Assembly (NCBI GenBank): GCA_041396125.1
Contig: JAWKZG010000020.1
Span: forward strand, 39,233-103,232
Origin: JAWKZG01 sp041396125
GTDB lineage: Bacteria; Pseudomonadota; Gammaproteobacteria; Competibacterales; Competibacteraceae
Length of the DNA stretch: 64,000 nt
Reading direction: 5' to 3'
This document shows, one piece after another, positions 37,003 through 46,364 of the stretch. Every line of letters starts with the position of its first letter. Within the stretch, counting starts at the first letter, position 1. The notes beneath the pieces are model-generated. The model worked only from the letters and a program-made list of their open reading frames with translations, did no database searches and was not told the origin of the DNA. The position numbers were made by a program, and so were the translations under genes.

Positions 37003-37968
37003 ATGCCGGTTGGAATCTCACGCAAACGAACAGCAGAACTGCTGGAAAACCGACACGATGATTTCTGGAGCCACTTTATCGATGTCGGTCTGGTATTTCT
37101 CATTATTGCCAATGTCGTTTGTGTCGTACTGGAATCGGTCGATAGTCTGACTTTGGCGTATTACCCTTGGTTTCTGGGCTTTGAAATATTCTCGGTTGTT
37201 GTTTTTACGGTGGAATATATCCTGCGCGTGTGGAGCGCGCTGGAGTTGCCCGAATATGATCAGCTCGGCCCGGTGCGAGGTCGCTTGCGTTATATGGTGT
37301 CTGGCTACGCCCTGGTTGATTTTGTCGCTATCCTGCCCTTTTATCTGGGCGTATTTTTTACCGGCATGGACTGGCGTTTTTTGCGTGTTGTTCGATTATT
37401 GCGCCTGTTCAAGCTGACCCGCTACTCCATCGCCATGCAAGCCTTATTACAGTCTTTACAGGCAGAATCCGAGTCGCTGGTGGCGGCCTTTTTCTTGTTG
37501 TTCGTGCTTTTTGTATTGGCCTCCAGTGGTATTTATCTGATCGAGCGTGACATGCAACCCGACGCCTTCGGCAGCATTCCAGCAGCCATGTGGTGGGCGA
37601 TGGCCACACTGACCACCGTCGGTTACGGCGATGTTGTACCCATCACTATTTGGGGCAAAATCTTCGGGGGTTTCATTACCGTCATAGGCGTTGGCATGGT
37701 GGCATTGCCGGCAGGTATCATCGCCTCGGGGTTTTCCGAGCATCTGCGCGAACAGCGTACCAGTTCTGATGATCTGCTCAGCACGGTATTAGACGAACAA
37801 GCCCCGCTGCACGCCCGCAAACTGGCTGCCACGACCCTGGGTAACACCATGAATTTACGCGAGCAGACCATCACCCGTTTATTGCATACGGCCCAGGTCG
37901 AACCACCCCCCGATCAGTCACAGACAGCAGTCACGCCCGACCAGAAAATGACCGGGCCGCTCGAATAG
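37003..37968 (+). CDS. Voltage-gated-type potassium channel
   Basis: 321 residues, six membrane segments plus a pore loop. The S4-like helix carries regularly spaced arginines and lysine (WRFLRVVRLLRLFKLTRY, about residues 125-145). The selectivity filter is TTVGYGDV. The last hydrophobic helix (GMVALPAGIIASGF) matches bacterial Kv channels. A hydrophilic C-terminal tail of about 65 residues follows. It stands alone, convergent with the DciA-like gene. Confidence 0.93.
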   Translation: MPVGISRKRTAELLENRHDDFWSHFIDVGLVFLIIANVVCVVLESVDSLTLAYYPWFLGFEIFSVVVFTVEYILRVWSALELPEYDQLGPVRGRLRYMVSGYALVDFVAILPFYLGVFFTGMDWRFLRVVRLLRLFKLTRYSIAMQALLQSLQAESESLVAAFFLLFVLFVLASSGIYLIERDMQPDAFGSIPAAMWWAMATLTTVGYGDVVPITIWGKIFGGFITVIGVGMVALPAGIIASGFSEHLREQRTSSDDLLSTVLDEQAPLHARKLAATTLGNTMNLREQTITRLLHTAQVEPPPDQSQTAVTPDQKMTGPLE

Positions 37969-37978
37969 TACTTTTATA

Positions 37979-38557
37979 CTAGCTTGCTTTGCGCGCATGC
38001 GATGCCAGGCGCAGTAAAGCCGCTCCCAGACGTTCATCGCCTATACTGTCGGCCGCGCCTTTGATGAAGCTGGCACTTTGCTGCGTCAGGGTTAACCGGC
38101 GCGGTTCTGTAGTTTTGGTTTCAGCGGCGGGCTGCACTTTCAGTTTCAATACCGGAACATCCCGTTTCAGATGATCACTGAGCTGCTGTCGCAAGCTTGG
38201 CAGCGCATACCGCAAACGCGTCGCCCAAGCCGATGAATCGGCCTGAATCACCCAGGCTTGTTCATGCACCGCGATCAAACGGGCATGGTCCTGCATATGC
38301 GGCGGAAGGTACGCACGCATAATGCGGTTAAGTCGCACCAGCTTGTCGGTCTGCTGCACCAGATGCATCAGCGCACCGGGTTTGCAAATGTGGCTGCTGA
38401 CATGGCGCGGGGCGGAGGGATTGGAGGAACGGGATTGCTGCAAAAGCGTAGGCGACAGGATATTATCCTTTTCAAGCAAAGGCTTAGAACTGTCTTGCGA
38501 ATTTTTCGGACGATTCGACATAGCCTGATCCGGCGCGCTAACGCTTAGATTTGACAA
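37979..38557 (-). CDS. DciA-like protein (DUF721)
   Basis: 192 residues; the internal ATG at 38521 may be the true start. The DUF721/DciA core lies at about residues 65-150: LVRLNRIMRAYLPPHMQDH, AVHEQAWVIQADSSAWATRL and LRQQLSDHLKRDVPVLKLKV. DciA is the common bacterial loader of the replicative helicase DnaB in species without DnaC (established). The N-terminal 60 residues are low-complexity. Gene monocistronic. Confidence 0.78.
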   Translation of the reverse strand: MSNLSVSAPDQAMSNRPKNSQDSSKPLLEKDNILSPTLLQQSRSSNPSAPRHVSSHICKPGALMHLVQQTDKLVRLNRIMRAYLPPHMQDHARLIAVHEQAWVIQADSSAWATRLRYALPSLRQQLSDHLKRDVPVLKLKVQPAAETKTTEPRRLTLTQQSASFIKGAADSIGDERLGAALLRLASHARKAS

Positions 38558-38762
38558 GCCATTTTAATGCCAATTATTATTTCTTACAATAATTTCAATA
38601 TTTTATATTGCCAAATATTAATTATACCGGCCGCACCAATTTAATTGCCTCAGGACTTGACGCATCCGCTGTGCTGGCGTACAAACAAAAACCTTATACC
38701 TGCACCTGCTTGCGGGGTCTTGCAACACCTAGAATTCTCTCGACATCTATCAGGAAATCGTA

Positions 38763-39833
38763 ATGCCAGCCGAACGCGTCGACAACGTCAATATTGTGTC
38801 TCAGGATCTTCTGCTCACACCGCAAGAGATCAAACCCCGTTTGCCCCTGTCAGAAGCTGCGACCCAAACCGTACGCCAGGGTCGTAATATACTGCAGCGT
38901 GTTTTGGACCGGCAGGATCCGCGCCTGTTTGTGGTCGTTGGGCCCTGCTCGATTCACGATATCGACGCCGCCCACGAGTATGCACAACGTCTGAAACAAC
39001 TGGCTGACGAAATCGGCGACGTAATCTATCCCGTTATGCGGGTTTATTTTGAGAAACCGCGCACGACAACCGGCTGGAAAGGTCTGATTAACGACCCCTA
39101 TCTCGATGATTCCTTCAAGATCGAAGAAGGTCTGCAAAAAGCCCGCAAGCTGTTGCTGGACCTCAACGAAATGGGCCTGCCGTGCGCTACCGAAGCCCTC
39201 GACCCCATCAGCCCGCAATATTTATCTGATTTAATCAGCTGGTATGCCATCGGTGCCCGCACCACCGAGTCGCAAACCCACCGCGAAATGGCCAGCGGTT
39301 TGTCGGCCCCGGTAGGCTTCAAAAATGGTACTGACGGTGGTCTGGATGTCGCGATTAATGCCATGCTTTCGGTTTCACAACCGCATAGTTTTCTCGGCAT
39401 CGATCGCAATGGCCGCTGTGCCATCACCCGGACTCAGGGCAACCGTTACGGTCACGTTGTCCTGCGCGGCGGGAATGGCAAACCGAACTATGATTCCGTC
39501 ACCATAGCCTTGTGCGAACAGCAATTAGCCGCTAAAAAGCTGCCTGCCACTATTGTCGTGGACTGCAGTCATGCCAACTCCAACAAAGATCCGGCCCTGC
39601 AGCCCCTGGTGATGAAAGATTGTGTCAATCAGATACTGGAAGGCAATCAGTCGATTGTCGGCACCATGCTGGAAAGTCATCTGGCCTGGGGCAACCAATC
39701 CATTCCGGCAGATTTGAGCCAGCTTAAATACGGTGTTTCAGTGACCGATGCCTGCATCGACTGGGAAACTACCGAGCACACCCTGCGCGAGGCGCATGAC
39801 AAACTCAAAGACATACTGCCAAGACGGCTATAA
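38763..39833 (+). CDS. aroG: 3-deoxy-7-phosphoheptulonate synthase (DAHP synthase, class I alpha)
   Basis: 356 residues; first enzyme of the shikimate pathway, condensing PEP and erythrose 4-phosphate. Motifs: VVGPCSIHDIDAA, RVYFEKPRTTTGWKG, ARTTESQTHREMASGL, GFKNGTDG, and VVDCSHANSNKDP with metal ligands. Which aromatic amino acid inhibits it (AroF, AroG or AroH type) cannot be told with certainty; the aroG symbol is a family label. Confidence 0.93.
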   Translation: MPAERVDNVNIVSQDLLLTPQEIKPRLPLSEAATQTVRQGRNILQRVLDRQDPRLFVVVGPCSIHDIDAAHEYAQRLKQLADEIGDVIYPVMRVYFEKPRTTTGWKGLINDPYLDDSFKIEEGLQKARKLLLDLNEMGLPCATEALDPISPQYLSDLISWYAIGARTTESQTHREMASGLSAPVGFKNGTDGGLDVAINAMLSVSQPHSFLGIDRNGRCAITRTQGNRYGHVVLRGGNGKPNYDSVTIALCEQQLAAKKLPATIVVDCSHANSNKDPALQPLVMKDCVNQILEGNQSIVGTMLESHLAWGNQSIPADLSQLKYGVSVTDACIDWETTEHTLREAHDKLKDILPRRL

Positions 39834-39857
39834 GTCCGTTACCGCACGCCGGCAAAG

Positions 39858-40415
39858 CTAGGCCGGCACCGCAGCCAGGGGAAACCACATTCCCTGGCTG
39901 TAAACCCCGTACATCCAGCGCCCTTCGAGCAATCGTTCTTCAACATATTCAGCCAGTTCATAGTACACCGGCCGACTGAGCAAAGCCTCCAGCCGTCCCC
40001 GTACGCGCACATAAGGTGCCGGCGAGCCGGATGCATCATCAACGCGAAGGGGATGCTCCGGTCCGAGCCTGATCCAGTCATCCACATTACTGCGAAAGAA
40101 AATTGACTGCGTCTGCTCCGCACCGCTGACTTGCATCTCGACCACGATAAACGGCGCGTCCTCAACCTGAATACGCCAGCGCTCAACCGGGGTCACCAGA
40201 TAATAACAGCCATCCTCATCACGCCGTAAAATACTGGCGAACAGCTTGACCAGCGACTGACGCTCAATCGGCCTGCTCTCGTGATACCAGATACCGCTGC
40301 GCGCAATGCGCAAGTCCATCGTACCCGAACACGGCGGATTCCACTGTTCCACCGGCAGCGCTTTGGTCGCAGTTTGATCGAATTGCTGCAGTAGTGAGCC
40401 CAGTTTCTTATTCAT
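39858..40415 (-). CDS. DUF1285 family protein
   Basis: About 185 residues from the ATG at 40415; the open frame extends 16 codons further upstream but a GAGG site lies about 11 bases before this ATG. Family features: MDLRIARSGIWYHESRPIER, LVKLFASILRRDEDGCYYLVTPVE and VEDAPFIVVEM. Cytosolic, function unknown. Convergent with aroG, 24 bases between stops. Confidence 0.85.
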   Translation of the reverse strand: MNKKLGSLLQQFDQTATKALPVEQWNPPCSGTMDLRIARSGIWYHESRPIERQSLVKLFASILRRDEDGCYYLVTPVERWRIQVEDAPFIVVEMQVSGAEQTQSIFFRSNVDDWIRLGPEHPLRVDDASGSPAPYVRVRGRLEALLSRPVYYELAEYVEERLLEGRWMYGVYSQGMWFPLAAVPA

Positions 40416-40496
40416 GCATCTGTTAACCTCATATTTGAATATTTTGGATTCCAGCTGCAGCAAAGATTCAATACGGGCGGGTAGCTCATTCCGGCT

Positions 40497-40511
40497 GGTT
40501 CAATTTGAACC
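40497..40511. promoter_or_regulatory. 15-base palindrome
   Basis: GGTTCAA-T-TTGAACC, perfect 7-bp arms. It lies just upstream of the DUF1285 gene (start 40415) and 350 bases before vgrG, so it may belong to either. Regulator unknown. Confidence 0.4.
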
Positions 40512-40757
40512 GACAGCACAAATCCCGCAGCAGCGACGCCTGCACTTTGAACCTGATTGACAGCAGCCGAAATGCCAACTAAACCTAACAGACTGTTTTA
40601 ATACGCTGCTTGAAAGGCTACATCAGATAGAATACCAGCAGCTGCCCATTGGACATAACTTCCAGCAACATACTAATTTATATTAAAAAAATAATTGCAG
40701 CGCTATTTTTAGTTATAGCAAGCGCCAGAATACGCTTGTTAAAGCAGGCGCTGCAGC

Positions 40758-40786
40758 TGGCGTTATACGGCGGCGTTATAACGCCA
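40758..40786. promoter_or_regulatory. Palindrome with an extra half-site upstream of vgrG
   Basis: GGCGTTATAACGCC at 40772-40785 is a perfect 14-base palindrome. A third copy of the half-site (GGCGTTATA, 40759-40767) lies 13 bases upstream of the left arm and can pair alternatively with the right arm. 75 bases before the vgrG start: candidate operator for the T6SS island. Confidence 0.55.
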
Positions 40787-40860
40787 ATAGAGAACCTGCG
40801 GCATACTTGTTGCAAAATTCCCTGGTTGACATGACTGAGTGTGAGTGAAGGACATAAGGC

Positions 40861-43461
40861 ATGGCCAAACCGACACAAGATTATCGCGATACACAAATTG
40901 CCTCGGTGCTGGGCAAAGATGTGCTGTTATTTCGCAGCATGGTCGCACGCGAACGCCTGAGCCAACCGTTTGAATACGAACTTGAAGCACTGAGCCTGGA
41001 TGCGAACATTGACTTCAAAAAAATTATCGGTACCTCGGTATCAGTACGCCTGCTATTGCCCAATAATCGCGAACGCTATTTTAATGGCTGGGTAAGCCAG
41101 TTTTCACAGGTGCCTTCCGGCACTGTGCGTTACGCTGCTTACCGGTTTACGCTGCGCCCCTGGCTGTGGTTTTTAACCCGCTATTCGGACTGCCGTTTTT
41201 TCCAGGATAAAAACGCCCCGGATATTATTAAAGACGTCTTCACGGATCGCGGCTATGAAGACTTTGATATGACCAAGCTCAGCCTGGGTGATTATCCAAA
41301 ACGGGAATACTGCGTTCAATATCGCGAGACCGACTTCAACTTTGTCAGCCGCCTGATGGAAGATGAAGGCATCTATTATTACTTTGAACACGCATCTGAC
41401 GGCAAAAATATTTTGATGCTGACCGATGACCCGAATGATCACAGCACCGTGCCAGGGTATGAAACCCTGCCTTATGCCGTGTCGCATAACGCCACCAGCT
41501 CACCGCGCAACACCATATTCGAATGGTCAATCAGCCAGTCCGTGCAACCCGGTGAATACGCGCTGAACAGCTTTGACTTCGAAAACCCGGCCAGCCCGCT
41601 CTACAGCCCGGTGCAAATGCCCAAGCAGCACCCGCAGGCAGGCCGCCATGTACGACTATCCCGGTCCCGACTACTATGCCGATACCGAGGCAGGCCGTCG
41701 TTATGCACGCATCCGGCTGGAAGAACTGCATACCGCCCACGAGCTTATGCAAGCCAAACCAATGCCTTGGGACTGACGGTTGGCAAACTGTTCACCCTGC
41801 AGGAACATCCGCGCGCTGACCTGAACCGTCAATACCTGATAACCGGCAGTCGCATCACGCTGTACTCGGATCGCTACGAAGCCTCCAATTCGGGCAGTAG
41901 CGAGCTGCAATTCACCTGTGAATTCGGTGCTATCGACGCCAAACAGCAATACCGGCCGGCACGCCTCACACCGAAACCGTTCGTACAAGGCCCGCAGACT
42001 GCTATCGTCGTGCCTGAAAAAGGGCAGGAAAGCGAGGAAATCTCGACCGACAAGCACGGCCGGATTAAGGTCCAGTTTCATTGGAACCGGCCTGAGAACA
42101 ATATGGACGGCAAAAATCAGCAGGATCGCTCCTGCTGGATTCGGGTCTCGCATCCCTGGGCAGGCAAAAACTGGGGCATGATCCACTTACCGCGAGTCGG
42201 CCAGGAAGTCATTGTCGATTTCGAGGAAGGCGATCCTGATCGGCCTATCTGTACCGGCCGGGTGTATAACGGCAGCAGCAAGCCACCGTACGAGCTGCCG
42301 ACCTGGAAAGCCTATGCCACCAATAAGAGCAACACCACCAAAGGCGGCAATGGGTTCAACGAAATCCGCTACGATGACCGCAAAGGCAAAGAACAGGTTT
42401 TCATGCATGCGCAACGCCGCATGGATGTCAGAGTACGCGGTTCGGTATACGAAACCTGCGGCGGCACCCGTCAGATTCGGATTGGTATGCGCAGCGACGA
42501 CAAACCGGGCGGCAATCTGGCGGTTTCGGTCGGTGGTGACACCGATATTCATATCAAAGGCGCACTGTTTGAAGGCATTGACAAGAAAGTCAATCAAACG
42601 GTCAAGGAAGATGTCGTGTGCGACCACCAGGCCAAAGAGGCTATCGTCGTCAAAGACACCTATGAGCTGAACGCACGTCAGATCACGCTTGAAGCTTTGC
42701 AGCAGATCACTCTGAAAGTCGGTTCCAGTTTTATGATACTGGATCTGACCGGTATCACGATCAGCGGCCCTATGGTCAAAATCAATTCGGGAGGTTCCGC
42801 CCAGGGTACCAGCCCGGTGGACATTCAGGACCCGCTCGACGCCACCCCGGCCGATACCGGTGTACCGGGTTATCTGGACAGTCTGCCGCGTCGCAGTGGC
42901 AACCCTGGCCGCAACAGCCGCACGTTGAATGGTCAGCACGGCCCGGCCGTAACGCGCAATCCGGATGGCAGCTATCAGGTCGGTAATATTCGGGTCAATC
43001 AGGGCACCGATCCAAACTTTCAGCGCAATACGCTGAATGATCTGGCCATTATGGGCACGACGCCAGAAGGTCAGTCAACACTCAACAGCATCAATAGTTC
43101 CGGGCGCAACGTTACGATCAACGAGCGCGCGCCGAATCCCGCTGATCCTCTCAACGCGGAAACCACGGCATCTAATTTTCCCAACTCAACCAATGGCACA
43201 GGCAGCGACAGCACTATCGCTTATGATCCCAATCAATGGCCGGCGGCTGCAGGAACACCTGGGAATAATACTAATGCGCCGAGTGATGTCATTCTGCATC
43301 ATGAATTGTCTCATGCCGAACAAATCGCTAACGGCAATGATGACCTGACCCCGCGTGCTGACTGCTTTGATGATCAGGGCGAATTCAATACGATTGCTGC
43401 CGACAACCGGTACCGGGATGAACGTGGTGTGGGAAGACGCACCGATCACAAAGATTTTTGA
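40861..43461 (+). CDS. vgrG: VgrG (TssI) spike with a C-terminal M91-like zinc metallopeptidase domain
   Basis: T6SS tip protein of 866 residues. The gp27/gp5-like core covers about residues 1-600 (VARERLSQPFEYELEAL, YCVQYRETDFNFVSRLMEDE, DKHGRIKVQFHW, SCWIRVSHPWAGKNWGMIHL). The beta-helix tail follows, then a Gly/Asn/Pro linker. The last 60 residues hold HELSH (814-818), an HExxH zinc site, and a downstream Glu at about 841 in EFNTIAADNRYRDERG, the pattern of NleD/M91-type effector peptidases. Residues around 260-300 are garbled: a one-base insertion near 41642 and a deletion in the A-run near 41759 cancel out, and the other frame reads YDYPGPDYYADTEAGRRYA as expected of VgrG. Confidence 0.92.
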   Translation: MAKPTQDYRDTQIASVLGKDVLLFRSMVARERLSQPFEYELEALSLDANIDFKKIIGTSVSVRLLLPNNRERYFNGWVSQFSQVPSGTVRYAAYRFTLRPWLWFLTRYSDCRFFQDKNAPDIIKDVFTDRGYEDFDMTKLSLGDYPKREYCVQYRETDFNFVSRLMEDEGIYYYFEHASDGKNILMLTDDPNDHSTVPGYETLPYAVSHNATSSPRNTIFEWSISQSVQPGEYALNSFDFENPASPLYSPVQMPKQHPQAGRHVRLSRSRLLCRYRGRPSLCTHPAGRTAYRPRAYASQTNALGLTVGKLFTLQEHPRADLNRQYLITGSRITLYSDRYEASNSGSSELQFTCEFGAIDAKQQYRPARLTPKPFVQGPQTAIVVPEKGQESEEISTDKHGRIKVQFHWNRPENNMDGKNQQDRSCWIRVSHPWAGKNWGMIHLPRVGQEVIVDFEEGDPDRPICTGRVYNGSSKPPYELPTWKAYATNKSNTTKGGNGFNEIRYDDRKGKEQVFMHAQRRMDVRVRGSVYETCGGTRQIRIGMRSDDKPGGNLAVSVGGDTDIHIKGALFEGIDKKVNQTVKEDVVCDHQAKEAIVVKDTYELNARQITLEALQQITLKVGSSFMILDLTGITISGPMVKINSGGSAQGTSPVDIQDPLDATPADTGVPGYLDSLPRRSGNPGRNSRTLNGQHGPAVTRNPDGSYQVGNIRVNQGTDPNFQRNTLNDLAIMGTTPEGQSTLNSINSSGRNVTINERAPNPADPLNAETTASNFPNSTNGTGSDSTIAYDPNQWPAAAGTPGNNTNAPSDVILHHELSHAEQIANGNDDLTPRADCFDDQGEFNTIAADNRYRDERGVGRRTDHKDF

Positions 43462-43523
43462 CGCCAGTTTATGCTGAACCACACACTTTCATGAACTTGC
43501 GCTAAAACAACGAGGCTAAAAGC

Positions 43524-44123
43524 ATGGCCAATGTTGCCAAAGATATCACCCTGAGCTGCCAGACCGAGTTCACGGCAGATCAATTGATTATGCATTACAC
43601 CGTTACCAATCGCAGCCAGAACGATGTGTATATTCTAGACGTGAGTCCAACCATCGATCTGGCAACGAAAGAACCGATCACGAATCTGGATATTATTTAT
43701 CTGGGCTGGGAAAAACCGGCGACCGCGCATATTTTGAAAGGTATTATGCCGCTCCCTGTAGAACGTCGCGTTATGGTGCGGCTGATGCCATTAGGTGCCA
43801 AGCTTCCTCCCCAGCAAGAGCTTGTTCGCACGTTTAAAGTCAATCTGCCGCTGCAGGAACAAAGTCCATACTACCTGCCAGTACAAAAATATACGGAGCA
43901 GGACTTCGAAACACGCAGCGTCAGCAATCTGCTCCTGACCGTGCAGTTTGTGCGCAGCATAGCTGAAAGTTTCGCAGTGACTGAGGCACCGCATGGCCCG
44001 GATCTGTATGCTTTTAAAGGCAAATACCTTATCGATTATGTCGAAAATATGCAGTGCGAATCCGCTATTCAGAGCCAGCCCTTACTCGTACGTAAAGGCC
44101 CTTTTGCCAGAATAGAACTCTGA
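43524..44123 (+). CDS. Unrecognised T6SS-island protein, candidate immunity or accessory protein
   Basis: 199 residues, no signal peptide and no membrane segment. Alternating hydrophobic strands in the first half (LSCQTEFTADQLIMHYTVTN, DVYILDVSPTIDL) suggest a beta-sandwich. I recognise no family. It follows the peptidase VgrG by 62 bases and precedes the PAAR gene; its position fits either an immunity protein against the M91 domain or a loading factor (inference). The start is the ATG at 43524. Confidence 0.7.
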   Translation: MANVAKDITLSCQTEFTADQLIMHYTVTNRSQNDVYILDVSPTIDLATKEPITNLDIIYLGWEKPATAHILKGIMPLPVERRVMVRLMPLGAKLPPQQELVRTFKVNLPLQEQSPYYLPVQKYTEQDFETRSVSNLLLTVQFVRSIAESFAVTEAPHGPDLYAFKGKYLIDYVENMQCESAIQSQPLLVRKGPFARIEL

Positions 44124-44147
44124 CTGACTGTTACCGAGGAATAGATT

Positions 44148-44468
44148 ATGCCCCCCCAAGGTAGACTCGGCGATAAATCGCAAGCACCCGTCGATGCTCA
44201 TGGCTGCCCTGCCTGCCCGCACCCTGTTATTGGACCTGCGGTGACGGGTTCACCTAATGTGCTGGTCAACTTCCGCCCAGCCTTGCGGATGACCGATCAG
44301 GGCATCCATGTCGCCTGCTGTGGCCCCAATATGTGGGTTGCCACCAAAGGCAGTGGCACTGTGCTGATCAACAATCTGGGTGCCCATCGCATGGGCGATC
44401 AGGATCAACACTGCGGCGGAGTCGGCCAGTTGATCGAAGGCAGTACCGACGTGCTGGTCGGTGGTTGA
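44148..44468 (+). CDS. PAAR-domain protein
   Basis: 106 residues forming the sharp T6SS tip that caps VgrG. Repeated PAAR-type turns are visible: MPPQGRLGDKSQ, TGSPNVLVNFRPALRMTDQ, GSGTVLINNLGAHRMGDQ and GGVGQLIEGSTDVLVGG. Cys and His residues at the tip probably bind metal. No C-terminal toxin extension is present. Confidence 0.88.
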   Translation: MPPQGRLGDKSQAPVDAHGCPACPHPVIGPAVTGSPNVLVNFRPALRMTDQGIHVACCGPNMWVATKGSGTVLINNLGAHRMGDQDQHCGGVGQLIEGSTDVLVGG

Positions 44469-44480
44469 GCAGCACCCACT

Positions 44481-45508
44481 ATGCACACCGGCTGCTGGGA
44501 ACGTGTCACGCTGATCTGCCCGCACTGTCGGGCCGATCAGGGGCTGGTGCTGGAGCAGGTCTTTGATACCCGGGGTGATTTCATCCTGGAAGGCTTGCTG
44601 CGCTGCCCGGCAGCAACCTGTCAGGCGCAGTATCCGATTCTGGATGGTATTCCGATTGTGCTCAAGGATATGTCGCGCTGGTGGCGGCATTCGTCATTAA
44701 CCGGCACGCCAGGCAACACAGCACCACTACGCGAATATTTTGCCGTGCTGGACACAGCTGATCCGGCCCGACAGGATCGCTACCGCCTGCTCAGCACGTA
44801 TATGGAGGCACATTATGGGACCGGTCAGCCTGCTGAACCTATATTGCCCGTCCTGCAGGCGGCGGACTACTGGGAACAGCTCATACCGCTATGTGCAGCC
44901 GGGCAGTCCTATCAATACGCACTGGATCTGGGCTGCTCCGTTGGCCGTTATACCTTTGAACTCGCCCGGCACAGCGAACTGGCCATAGGTCTGGATATGA
45001 AGTTCGATCTGCTGGCTGCCGCAGCACGAATTCAACGCGAGCAGCACGTGCGTTATCAACGTACGCTACGGGGACAAACGTTCACCCCGGTGGAATTTTC
45101 TTATGCCGCGCCCCCGAATGTATTTTTTCTATTGGCGGATGCACTTGATCCCCGCTGCAGGCAGCCGGTTTTGATTGTATCGCCGCGCTGAATCTGCTGG
45201 ACAACGTCGAAGTGCCACTGATTCTGATCGGTCAGATGGACGCCCTGCTGCGCAGGGGTGGCAGGCTTATACTGAGCTCACCTTATGAATGGCGCAGTGA
45301 ACTGAGCGAACCTATCGAATGGCTGGAAAATACCGAACAGGACGCCGCCACGCTGGTACGGGCGATTGTGTGTGAAAACCGCTTACCACAAATGCAGCTT
45401 GCTTATAAGCTGGTGCAGGAACAGGCTGGAATACCTTGGGTTTTACGCCAGCACGAGCGGGCCTGGCGCTTGTTTCTGGTACATTTACTAACCGCGCAAA
45501 AAGGATGA
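44481..45508 (+). CDS. Zinc-ribbon SAM-dependent methyltransferase in the T6SS island, one frameshift
   Basis: About 342 residues after correction. The N-terminus is a Trm112-like zinc ribbon (LICPHCRADQG, LLRCPAATCQAQYPILDGIP, about residues 11-60). A class I methyltransferase domain follows with SAM motif I (ALDLGCSVGRYTFELA, about 147-162) and acidic motif II (IGLDMKFDLL). The frame breaks in the C-run 45150-45153; one extra base leads to LQAAGFDCIAALNLLDNVE and on to the stop at 45508. It starts 12 bases after the PAAR gene. The target is unknown: it may modify an effector or structural protein, or be an effector itself (inference). Confidence 0.78.
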
Positions 45509-45514
45509 TCCGCG

Positions 45515-46345
45515 ATGCCCGCCCCTCAAAAAGCTCTGATGTCCCAGCTGGCGAAAATGAACTTTGCTGCCAAGCAGATTCCTTTACCGACTGACTGGCA
45601 GCAGCCGAATGACCAGTTCCCGGATGCGTTTCCTGCCAGTGAGCTGGCTGCCCCCGAACTCGCCCATGAATCTGTTCCGGGAGCCGACGCTAAACAAAAA
45701 CCATGTCGATACCGCCAAACAGATTAGCGAAAAATTTGAAGCCTATATCGACGGTATCTGCGGCGCTATCTGCTCCGGCATCGACCAGTGGATGAAAGCC
45801 ACCGCAGTGACCGGCGTGATCATCAATGGTCCGGTCGGCGTTCTGCCGCCCGGGGCCGTCGTAGGGCCACCGCTGAATGCCTTGATCATGCCTTCCGCGC
45901 CAGTCAGTACCCCGCAAGAGACTAAATACTCCAACGCCATAGCCAACGCGCTCAGCACCCTTTGGCAGGCTTGGCATATGGGCATTACCGGCACGCTCAT
46001 GTACCCGGCTTTCGCTACCGTACCGGCACCGGTGGCTCCACCCATGCCTAATGTCCCATGCCACTGGTTGCCCTGCCCTCACCCGGAGAGGCTGGTCTTG
46101 CAGCAAAATCCCTGCAAGGCTTGATGATCAGCAATCTGGCTGACCCGACCGCGCCGCATGCCAGCGATTTATTCGATGCCATTGCTCAGGCGTTTTACTC
46201 GGTCTTTCAGATTTTCAAAGCCAGTACCCTGGTACAAAATGTGATCGGTACCGGCCCGGTACCGATTTTTCCGAAGCCTTTCGTACCGGTAGGCACCGTC
46301 GACAAGGGCACCTGCAACGGCGTACCAGGCTCATGTATCATGTAA
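45515..46345 (+). CDS. Unrecognised three-repeat hydrophobic protein of the T6SS island, two frameshifts
   Basis: Reading through shifts near 45700 (A-run) and 46050 (C-run) gives about 277 residues ending in CNGVPGSCIM. Three similar segments are visible, each an amphipathic or hydrophobic helix followed by a Gly/Pro/Val-rich stretch: IDQWMKATAVTGVIINGPVG; LWQAWHMGITGTLMYPAF; FQIFKASTLVQNVIGTGPVP. I know of no named family. The start follows the methyltransferase stop by 6 bases. It may be membrane-active or help package the effector (inference only). Confidence 0.6.
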
Positions 46346-46364
46346 ACAGTACCTTACAGAATCC

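Larger units (their letters stand above)
40416..40860. other. Control region upstream of the T6SS island
   Basis: 445 bases without a gene. It contains two palindromes, at 40497-40511 and 40772-40785, listed separately. The vgrG side ends with an AAGGAC-like ribosome-binding site. Confidence 0.6.

Noticed and set aside
42187..42939. 250-codon open frame on minus across vgrG
   Set aside because: Antisense to the conserved VgrG beta-helix region.
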